9,856 bases of DNA from an uncultured Chloroflexota bacterium (GTDB lineage: Bacteria; Chloroflexota; Dehalococcoidia; UBA3495): the NCBI GenBank assembly GCA_913020235.1, contig CAJWBT010000062.1, forward strand, positions 1 through 9,856. The letters run 5' to 3'. Below, in pieces: positions 1 through 5,585 of this stretch (position 1 is the stretch's first letter; each line of letters starts with the position of its first letter). The translations under genes were made by a program, and so were the position numbers. The notes under the pieces were generated by a model. The model was not told the origin of the DNA, did no database searches, and was given only the letters and a program-made list of their open reading frames with translations.

Positions 1-7
1 AAAGGCA

Positions 8-1447
8 ATGGAAAGCCTGGGCGACATTCTCAAAAGGATGACCGTCAGAAATACGTCGAAGACTACGAACGGCGATGGAGCCGCCTACCCGAGGATCGAG
101 CCGGCCGCTGACGCCTGCCCCATCTGCAAGGGCACCGGCTGGGTCAGCAAACGGGTCCACCTGGGACATCCCGACTTTGGACAAGCTTTTCCCTGCCGCT
201 GTCAGCACGCGGATGAGCCCCAATCCCGTATCGCCGCCTTGCGCCGCTACAGCAACCTGGGGCCGCTGGAACGCATCTCTTTCGACGGGACCCGGCCGGA
301 CGGCCCGCTGCCCGACGTTGGAAGCCGCCACCTGTTCCGCCAGGCCCTGGACGCCGCCGTAGCGTTCGCTGAAAACCCCACCGGCTGGCTGACCCTGACG
401 GGCCCCAGCGGTAGCGGCAAGACCCACCTGGCAGTGGCCGTGGCCAACCGTTGCATCGAACGCGGTCAGACCACCTTTTTCATCGTAGTGGCCGACCTCC
501 TGGACCACCTGCGGGCCGCCTATTCTCCCGACAACCCGGTATCCTACGATGAACTCTTCGACCAGGTGCGCAACGCGCCGATGCTGGTGCTGGACGACCT
601 GGGAACCCAGAGCACCACCCCCTGGGCCCAGGAGAAGCTCTTCCAGGTTTTCAATCACCGCTTCAACGCCTCCCTGCCCACGGTAATTACCATCAGGGGA
701 CCGCTGCAGCGGCTAGATGAGGGGTTGCGCACCCGGATGGAATCCGCCGAAGGGTTCTCCAAGGTTTTCCACCTGGGCCAATACAATACCCGCCTGGCCC
801 GCCGGATTGGGGATCTGCCGGAGGAGATGCGGCTGCGGATGACCTTCGCCAACTTCGATGTCCGGGGCGGCCGCAACGCTTCCCGGAAGGATCAAGAGTC
901 TCTGCAAAGAGCCAAGCAGGCCGCCGAAACCTTTGCCACCGAACCCGAAGGGTGGCTGCTGTTCACCGGGCCCCGGGGGTCCGGCAAGACCCACCTGGCG
1001 GTGGCCGTCGCCGGCGAAAGCGTGCGCCGGGGCCGCCCGGTCTTCTTCGCCTTCGTCCCGTCCCTCCTGGACCACCTGAGGTCCACCTTCAGTCCCAACA
1101 GTCCAATCGGCTACGACGAACTCTTCGAGCAGATAAAAACGGTGCCCTTGTTGATTCTGGACGACCTGGGAGCGGAGAGCAGCACCCCCTGGGCCGAAGA
1201 GAAGCTTTACCAGATTGTGGTCCACCGGCACGAGAACCGGTTGCCCACGGTGATCACCAACGCTTTCTCCATCGAGGAGCTGGAGGAGGCCAAGCCCCAC
1301 ATCGCCTCCCGCTTGGTGGACAGCATGGTGGTGGACTGGGAGCCGATCACCGCCCCCAACTACCGGGACCAGCGCCGGGACCGGGGCGGCCCGCCGTCCA
1401 TCGGCCGCCCGCCCCGGTCCAGACGGCAACCGCCGGCCCACGAATAG
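8..1447 (+). CDS. Tandem-duplicated DnaC/DnaI-like AAA+ ATPase (helicase-loader/IstB family)
   Basis: A 479-residue protein with two complete DnaC/IstB-type P-loop ATPase domains, about twice the usual content of the family. Residues 37-65 hold a Cys cluster (CPIC, then CRC), a likely zinc-binding motif as in DnaI-type loaders. Domain 1 has Walker A GPSGSGKTH (132-140) and Walker B MLVLDDLG (192-199). Domain 2 has GPRGSGKTH (321-329) and LLILDDLG (381-388). The domains align without gaps at an offset of 189 residues, about 60% identical over 103 positions by hand count. Family knowledge: these ATPases load the replicative helicase or assist transposases. No transposase is visible, so replication loading is the better guess. 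The sensor-1 region differs between copies: TVITIR in copy 1, TVITNA in copy 2. The C-terminus is Arg/Pro-rich. The reading frame is open to the window edge, so the start could lie upstream; MESLGDILKR looks like a natural N-terminus. Confidence 0.85.
   Translation: MESLGDILKRMTVRNTSKTTNGDGAAYPRIEPAADACPICKGTGWVSKRVHLGHPDFGQAFPCRCQHADEPQSRIAALRRYSNLGPLERISFDGTRPDGPLPDVGSRHLFRQALDAAVAFAENPTGWLTLTGPSGSGKTHLAVAVANRCIERGQTTFFIVVADLLDHLRAAYSPDNPVSYDELFDQVRNAPMLVLDDLGTQSTTPWAQEKLFQVFNHRFNASLPTVITIRGPLQRLDEGLRTRMESAEGFSKVFHLGQYNTRLARRIGDLPEEMRLRMTFANFDVRGGRNASRKDQESLQRAKQAAETFATEPEGWLLFTGPRGSGKTHLAVAVAGESVRRGRPVFFAFVPSLLDHLRSTFSPNSPIGYDELFEQIKTVPLLILDDLGAESSTPWAEEKLYQIVVHRHENRLPTVITNAFSIEELEEAKPHIASRLVDSMVVDWEPITAPNYRDQRRDRGGPPSIGRPPRSRRQPPAHE
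341..1258 (+). repeat. Intragenic tandem duplication of the AAA+ domain
   Basis: Codons 112-228 (341-691) and 301-417 (908-1258) encode the same ATPase core at a constant 567-bp offset without gaps. The blocks around LLDHLR, YDELF, LDDLG, TPWA and LPTVIT are shared, and the DNA around the Walker B segment is also clearly similar. The first copy carries the N-terminal Cys motif. The second is preceded by a linker (about 250-300) containing a TFANFD segment that probably marks the original beginning of the second unit. Confidence 0.85.
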
Positions 1448-1602
1448 GGCGCTGGGGCCTTCTTCGGACCGAGCCGGAACGACGTCGCCTTCGTCACGGC
1501 CCGGTCCACCTTCGTTATAGACAGGCTATCCGTCCGCTTACCAACCCCTGCATCGCGCCAGACCCGTTTCCGCGTGAACTCGTCGTCGCCGATGGCTCCA
1601 CG

Positions 1603-1620
1603 TTGGCCCAGAGGGGCCGA
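1603..1620 (+). other. Small hairpin in the gap after the ATPase gene
   Basis: TTGGCCC and GGGCCGA can form a 7-bp stem (one G-U pair) with an AGAG loop. No T-tract follows, so it is a poor match to an intrinsic terminator. It is the best stem I can see in the 1448-1743 gap, which otherwise shows no gene with a convincing start or protein-like composition. Confidence 0.25.
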
Positions 1621-1667
1621 AGATCAGGGAGCTTGATCCGGCAGGAACGAGGGGTTGCCCCCTTTTA

Positions 1668-1727
1668 CTTAACGCTGCCCGGTCTTAACATTTTGTTTGG
1701 GCTGGGACACAGCCCTGGTCAAGTTAA
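1668..1727 (+). promoter_or_regulatory. TTAAC repeats upstream of RR1, candidate operator
   Basis: CTTAAC occurs at 1668-1673 and again at 1684-1689, in direct orientation 16 nt apart. Its inverse GTTAA lies at 1723-1727. Between them GGGCTG (1699-1704) and CAGCCC (1710-1715) form a 6-bp stem with a 5-nt loop. The stretch is locally AT-rich and sits just upstream of the RR1 ribosome binding site. OmpR-family regulators bind direct repeats, so autoregulation is possible, but the exact -10 and -35 boxes cannot be assigned. Confidence 0.25.
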
Positions 1728-1743
1728 ACAGCCGGAGATGCCT

Positions 1744-2445
1744 ATGCCTCCCATCCGACGGAGGGTGCTGGTCGTGGAAGACGACCACAAGACAGCCGGT
1801 ATCATCAGGGCCTACCTGGAGAAAGCCAGCTACATCGTAGCTTTGGCCCACGACGGCGAAGAGGGGCTGGCGGCCGCCCGGCGCGATCCGCCTGACCTGG
1901 TGGTGCTGGACTTGTTGCTGCCCGTCATGAACGGGCTGACCGTTTGCCGCGCCCTGCGGGAGGAATCGACGGTACCCATCATCATGCTTACCGCCTTGAC
2001 TACCGAGCAGAACAAGTTGGCCGGCCTGGACCTCGGCGCCGACGATTATGTTACCAAGCCGTTTAGCCCCCGGGAGCTGGTCGCTCGGGTCCGCTCCGTC
2101 CTCCGCCGCACCGCCGAGGAAAGCCCTCCACGGAGTCTGAATTCCCTCAGCTACCGTGACCTGACACTGAACCGCTGGACGCAGACCGTCACCGCACATA
2201 GCCGGGATGTACACCTGACACCCACCGAGTTCAGCTTGCTTGAGGTGCTGATCCGGGACCCTGGCCAACTTTTCACCCGCTCCCAGCTTGTGGAGCAAGC
2301 CCTGGGATTCGACTATGAGGGGATGGACCGCACCATCGATGTACACATTCTGAACCTTCGACGGAAGATCGAGTCCGATCCCGAGCGTCGCGAGTACATC
2401 TTCACGGTCTACGGCAGGGGGTACAAGCTGGGTGAGACGCCTTGA
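1744..2445 (+). CDS. OmpR/PhoB-family response regulator (RR1)
   Basis: A 233-residue DNA-binding response regulator, the family's usual length. The receiver domain (about 8-120) has the acidic pair D13/D14, the predicted phosphoacceptor D56 in VVLDLLLP, T83 in IIMLTA and K105 in YVTKPFSPREL. The winged-helix output domain (about 133-230) carries LTPTEFSLL, the recognition-helix segment RTIDVHILNLRRK, and the closing hairpin YGRGYKL. I chose the ATG at 1744 because GGAG at 1734-1737 lies 6 nt upstream; the in-frame ATG at 1738 abuts that GGAG and would add only two residues. The stop overlaps the start of the kinase gene, so the two are translationally coupled. Regulated genes cannot be read from the sequence; the neighbouring secreted protein or its own operon are the obvious candidates. 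Confidence 0.93.
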   Translation: MPPIRRRVLVVEDDHKTAGIIRAYLEKASYIVALAHDGEEGLAAARRDPPDLVVLDLLLPVMNGLTVCRALREESTVPIIMLTALTTEQNKLAGLDLGADDYVTKPFSPRELVARVRSVLRRTAEESPPRSLNSLSYRDLTLNRWTQTVTAHSRDVHLTPTEFSLLEVLIRDPGQLFTRSQLVEQALGFDYEGMDRTIDVHILNLRRKIESDPERREYIFTVYGRGYKLGETP

Positions 2446-3806
2446 TTTACGGGCTGCGCTGGCAACTTCTGTTGAGCATGGTCGCCGTAATCCTGGTGAC
2501 TGTGGGCATGAGCGCGTTTTTCGCCAACCAGGCCGCCAATGCGGAGATCGAGCGGGTCCAGGGACGCGACGATAGCATCCGCAATCAACAGCTGGCCACA
2601 TTGCTGGCCTTCCGGTATTCCTCGACACGGAACTGGGATGAAGCCCAACGGCTGCTTGAAGACGCCGGAGCGCTGTACCAACAGGGTATGATGCTGGCCG
2701 GCCTGGATGGCGTGGTAGTCGCCGACAGCCGCAACAGGCTGCTGGGCCAGCGCCTGGACCTCGACCTGAGCAGCCGGTCCTTGACTCCGGTGTTAGGGCG
2801 AGAGGGCCAGATCGGGACCTTGATCGTCGATCCCAACCTTCGCGCCGGGGTCGGGGCGGTGGCGGGGACGGCCCCGGACTCCTCTGGTCCCTCCCTGAGC
2901 GTGCTCCTGATCCTCAGCGGCCTGCTGGCGGGCGCGGTGGCCATGGTTTTGACCTTCTTCTTGTCCCGGCGCGTTGTGGCGCCGGTGGAATCGCTGGCGA
3001 AGGTGGCCCAATCGGTGGCACGGGGTGACTTTTCGGTCCGGGCCGAGGTCAAATCCAGGGATGAAGTGGGGGAGTTGTCTCGCATCTTCAACTCGATGAT
3101 CGGAGAACTCTCCCACACCGAAGAGCTGCGACGCAACCTGGTGGCCGACCTGGCCCACGAGCTGCGCACCCCGGTCACCAATGTCCGAGGCTACATAGAA
3201 GGCATCGGCGATGGGGTCATGGCGCCCGATACCACCACCCTGGGCTCGATGCATGACGAGGTGATATTGCTGTCCCGGCTCATAGATGACCTTCAAGACC
3301 TGGCCCTGGCCGATTCGGGACGCTTGCCCTTCCTACGACAGTCCTGCGACCTGGGCGGCCTCGCTCAACGGGCCTTGGCTGCCGTGCAACAGCGGGCCCA
3401 AGCCAGGGAGATAACTCTCGAGGTAGACGTGCCGGCCGAACTGCCGTTGCAGGGGGACCCAGAGCGAATCAGCCAAGTATTACGCAATCTCCTGGCCAAC
3501 GCGGTGGAGTACACTCCCCCCGGCGGCCGGGTGTCGCTCCAGGCATGGGACCATGGTGCTGAGATTCAGCTGGCGGTCCGGGATACCGGCCCGGGCATTC
3601 CGGCCGAGGACCTGCCCTACATCTTCGAGCGATTCTACCGGGTCGACAAGTCCAGGTCCCGGGCCACCGGAGGCGTCGGACTGGGATTGACCATCGCCCG
3701 GCGGCTGGTGGAGGCCCACGGGGGCGACATCCAGGTCCGCAGTGAACTGGGAGATGGCACCGAATTCATGGTCTGCCTTCCCCGGAACGGCGCGGCCCTC
3801 AGGTAG
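2442..3806 (+). CDS. Membrane sensor histidine kinase (HK1), BaeS-like architecture
   Basis: A 454-residue kinase, cognate partner of RR1. In order: transmembrane helix 1 (about 8-27); an extracytoplasmic sensor of about 120 residues (29-150); transmembrane helix 2 (about 152-174); HAMP linker (about 175-228); HisKA with H239 in DLAHELRTP as the phosphoacceptor; and HATPase with N box (LRNLLANAVEYTPP), G1 box (DTGPGIP), F box (FERFYR) and G2 box (GVGLGLTI). All catalytic motifs look intact. The TTG start at 2442 overlaps the RR1 stop as TTGA and has GGTGAG at 2431-2436, 5 nt upstream; the next in-frame ATG codons would cut into transmembrane helix 1. The sensor domain has no family I can name, but shares a layout with that of HK2 (Trp, then LLExAGxLY, then VVADS). 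The ligand is unknown. Confidence 0.93.
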   Translation: MIYGLRWQLLLSMVAVILVTVGMSAFFANQAANAEIERVQGRDDSIRNQQLATLLAFRYSSTRNWDEAQRLLEDAGALYQQGMMLAGLDGVVVADSRNRLLGQRLDLDLSSRSLTPVLGREGQIGTLIVDPNLRAGVGAVAGTAPDSSGPSLSVLLILSGLLAGAVAMVLTFFLSRRVVAPVESLAKVAQSVARGDFSVRAEVKSRDEVGELSRIFNSMIGELSHTEELRRNLVADLAHELRTPVTNVRGYIEGIGDGVMAPDTTTLGSMHDEVILLSRLIDDLQDLALADSGRLPFLRQSCDLGGLAQRALAAVQQRAQAREITLEVDVPAELPLQGDPERISQVLRNLLANAVEYTPPGGRVSLQAWDHGAEIQLAVRDTGPGIPAEDLPYIFERFYRVDKSRSRATGGVGLGLTIARRLVEAHGGDIQVRSELGDGTEFMVCLPRNGAALR

Positions 3807-3890
3807 TGGTGGAAACGGGCCAGCCGCCCGCGGTCCTCGGATAACCCGGCCGATTCAGCCGCTTCCGTTCCCCTTCCCGAGATTTGCGCC

Positions 3891-3906
3891 TGCCGGGCGC
3901 CCGGCA
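3891..3906. repeat. 16-bp perfect palindrome in the intergenic region
   Basis: TGCCGGGCGCCCGGCA is a perfect inverted repeat with no spacer, 84 nt after the HK1 stop. It could be a dimeric operator, or the core of a GC-rich RNA hairpin ending the RR1-HK1 transcript. No T-tract follows, so a standard intrinsic terminator is not well supported. The rest of the 3807-4233 gap has only a small hairpin (TGGAC/GTCCA, 3967-3980) and the promoter-like stretch near 4143. I see no credible gene in it. Confidence 0.45.
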
Positions 3907-4142
3907 CCCTCCCGGTACAGTCAAATTGCTTCCACGATTGGGCCAGCCAAGTCTTCCTCCGTCTATTGGACTGTTGTCCATGCGGGCCGGCCTCCATTTT
4001 GCCCTCTGAGATGATGCGGTCCCCTCCTTCTGGAACCGCAACTGTCCCCATCCCGGCGGAGGTTGGTGTTTTGGACGCCGGGTCCTGCCAATGCATTCAA
4101 TACAACGTCCAGGCACGGTCTGGCCTCGGTCTTCAAATTTCC

Positions 4143-4166
4143 TTCACACTATGGTGTAAAAATACT
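4143..4166 (+). promoter_or_regulatory. Probable promoter/operator of the small secreted protein gene
   Basis: TTCACAC (4143-4149) and GTGTAAA (4154-4160) form an imperfect inverted repeat (6 of 7 positions) around TATG. It runs into the AT-rich stretch TAAAAATACT, the most AT-rich part of this GC-rich gap, about 70-90 nt before the gene start. That position and composition fit a promoter with an overlapping operator. I cannot place a convincing -35 box. Confidence 0.3.
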
Positions 4167-4219
4167 ACCAACGGAGTACTCGCGTGCCGACCCATGCAAT
4201 CAATGAATCGGAAATGACT

Positions 4220-4226
4220 AGGAGGT
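4220..4226 (+). promoter_or_regulatory. Strong Shine-Dalgarno that fixes the start of the secreted protein
   Basis: AGGAGGT is a near-perfect Shine-Dalgarno sequence 7 nt before the ATG at 4234. The in-frame GTG at 4225 lies inside this motif, so it is very unlikely to be the start. This is the strongest ribosome binding site in the window and suggests high expression of the small protein. Confidence 0.85.
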
Positions 4227-4233
4227 GGCTGGG

Positions 4234-4716
4234 ATGAGGAAACGGTGGTTATTCGGTCTCCTGGTAGCGGGACTGCTGGCCTTGGCGCTAACGGCAGGCG
4301 CGGTGATGGCCCAAAGTGACGGCGAGACCGGCCCCTTGGGGGCCAAAACCTTCGCCGGGCGCGTCGCGGCCATCTTGGGCCTGGATGAGAGCCAGGTACA
4401 GGACGCTATCAACCAAGCGTCAAAGGAAGCCCGGGAAGATAAGCTTCAGATGAAGTTGGACCGCATGGTGGAGAAGGGCAGCATTACCCAAGAACAGGCG
4501 GATGAGTACCGCGACTGGCGCCTCTCTCGCCCGGAGGGAATAATGCCCAAGTTCCAATTCCGGGGGTTCGGCGGGCATGGCGGGTTCGGTGGCCGTTCGT
4601 TTGGAGAGCATTTCTTCAAGGGGTTCAGGTTCCACAAGCCTGCGCCGGAAGAGGGCGAGGGGCAAAGCTCATTCAGGTTCGGCCTGTCTACGGACCCCGC
4701 GCTCACCCAGTATTGA
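4234..4716 (+). CDS. Small secreted helical protein with ITQEQ motif (DUF2680-like or CpxP/Spy-like analogue)
   Basis: A 160-residue exported protein. A classic signal peptide covers 1-26: basic MRKR, a hydrophobic core, then AVMA with predicted cleavage before Q27. Residues 38-100 look helical: a segment around ILGLDESQVQDAI, an amphipathic charged helix, then KGSITQEQADEY (81-92). This resembles short secreted helical domains such as DUF2680, and its ITQEQ is reminiscent of the LTxxQ motifs of CpxP/Spy, although only one copy is present. The tail is Gly/Phe/His-rich (FRGFGGHGGFGG at 109-120, further His at 126 and 134) and then acidic; metal or surface binding is conceivable. It stands alone between two two-component systems. 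By analogy it could be an envelope-stress chaperone or kinase accessory factor. Family assignment is from pattern memory only. Confidence 0.8.
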   Translation: MRKRWLFGLLVAGLLALALTAGAVMAQSDGETGPLGAKTFAGRVAAILGLDESQVQDAINQASKEAREDKLQMKLDRMVEKGSITQEQADEYRDWRLSRPEGIMPKFQFRGFGGHGGFGGRSFGEHFFKGFRFHKPAPEEGEGQSSFRFGLSTDPALTQY

Positions 4717-4747
4717 GCGCTATCGTCCCCGTGCCGGTCCTCAAAAT

Positions 4748-4774
4748 GCCGGAAGGGGTTAAGCCTCTTCCGGC
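4748..4774 (+). terminator. Hairpin downstream of the secreted protein gene, terminator-like
   Basis: GCCGGAAGGGG (4748-4758) and CCTCTTCCGGC (4764-4774) form an 11-bp stem with one G-U pair and a TTAAG loop, starting 32 nt after the stop codon. No U-tract follows, so efficient intrinsic termination is uncertain. It may end the upstream transcript, stabilise its 3' end, or lie in the leader of the next operon. A competing hairpin shares its right arm (see findings). Confidence 0.5.
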
Positions 4775-4862
4775 CCCAATATGGGTCCGGCATCCCGCTG
4801 CCTTCTGCCGAACCCGGCTGGTTGGCGGCCGTCCCGTGCCCCCAGACTCCTGTAACATGTAG

Positions 4863-4873
4863 GCAGAGTCTGC
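4863..4873. promoter_or_regulatory. Short inverted repeat just upstream of RR2
   Basis: GCAGA-G-TCTGC is a perfect 5-bp inverted repeat around one base, 22 nt before the GTG start. Its position suits an operator or a leader hairpin. The length is close to what chance allows, so support is weak. No clear -10/-35 pair is visible in the 4717-4895 gap. Confidence 0.2.
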
Positions 4874-4895
4874 GAGACCGAATCGCGGAGAGCTA

Positions 4896-5585
4896 GTGGT
4901 TAACAAAGTCCTCATTGTAGAAGACGACCCTGAGACAGTGGAACTGGTGAGCCTTTACCTGCGCCGGGACGGTTACCAGGTGCTGTCGGCATCGGACGGT
5001 CTCGAGGGATTGAGGCTTGCCAGGGAGGCGCAGCCGGACCTGGTGATTCTGGACCTCATGCTGCCCCGGCTGGACGGGATGCAGGTGGGGCGTATTCTCC
5101 GGGAAGAGGCGGATGTTCCCATCATCATGCTCACTGCCCGGGTGGATGAGGAAGACCGGCTTGCCGGTTTGGAGCTGGGCGCCGACGACTATGTGACCAA
5201 GCCCTTCAGCCCGCGGGAGTTGGCAGCCCGGGTCAGAGCAGTGTTGCGCCGCAGCTCCAACGACCCCTTTGACCAGGGCCCGTCCCAATTGGTCTACAGC
5301 CAACTGACCGTGGACCTGCGAAAACGATCGGTCCATGTCGGCGAACGGCGGGTAGGCTTGACTCCCACCGAGTTCCGGCTGTTGGCCATGATGGTCCGGG
5401 AGCCGGGCAGGGTTTTCACCCGGGACCAAATCATCGACCGGGTGTTCGGCTACGATTTCGAGGGCTTCGACCGCACCGTCGACGCCCACGTTTCCAGCCT
5501 GCGCCGGAAGTTGGAACCGGCCATGGGTGACCGGCGGCATATCCACACCGTGTATGGAGTAGGCTACAGGTTCGGCGATGAGTAA
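4896..5585 (+). CDS. OmpR/PhoB-family response regulator (RR2)
   Basis: A 229-residue paralogue of RR1. The receiver domain (about 4-117) has D10/D11, predicted phosphoacceptor D53 in VILDLMLP, T80 in IIMLTA and K102 in YVTKPFSPREL. The winged-helix domain (about 130-227) has LTPTEFRLL, recognition segment RTVDAHVSSLRRK and YGVGYRF. It is very close to RR1 in the receiver and similar in the recognition helix, so overlapping targets are possible. The GTG start is supported by GGAG at 4887-4890, 5 nt upstream, and by the normal receiver N-terminus that follows. It overlaps the HK2 gene by 8 nt. With the adaptor and ABC ATPase genes following HK2, it most likely controls this efflux operon, probably including itself; that is inferred from gene order. 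Confidence 0.93.
   Translation: MVNKVLIVEDDPETVELVSLYLRRDGYQVLSASDGLEGLRLAREAQPDLVILDLMLPRLDGMQVGRILREEADVPIIMLTARVDEEDRLAGLELGADDYVTKPFSPRELAARVRAVLRRSSNDPFDQGPSQLVYSQLTVDLRKRSVHVGERRVGLTPTEFRLLAMMVREPGRVFTRDQIIDRVFGYDFEGFDRTVDAHVSSLRRKLEPAMGDRRHIHTVYGVGYRFGDE

Noticed and set aside
1651..1667. GGGG-TTG-CCCC followed by CTTTT as an intrinsic terminator
   Set aside because: The stem is only 4 bp with a 3-nt loop and the T run is short. It lies only about 80-90 nt upstream of RR1 in what is more likely its promoter region.
952..1743. N-terminal extension of RR1 in the same frame, open back to about 952
   Set aside because: The upstream part overlaps the ATPase gene in another frame and has an Arg/Pro/Gly-rich composition typical of shadow translation. 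The receiver domain begins normally just after the ATG at 1744, which has a well-placed GGAG.
3635..4116. Minus-strand open frames covering the end of HK1 and the following gap
   Set aside because: They overlap the conserved HATPase motifs of HK1 on the other strand, and their composition (Arg, Gly, Pro, Ser) is what GC-rich antisense reading gives.
3966..4217. Possible 83-residue + strand gene in the gap before the secreted protein
   Set aside because: No Shine-Dalgarno, Cys/Pro/Ser-rich unordered composition, no recognisable domain, and it would run across the probable promoter at 4143-4166.
4822..4858. TTGGCG and TAACAT as -35 and -10 boxes for the RR2 operon
   Set aside because: The spacing is 25 nt, far from the usual 16-18, and neither box is strong.
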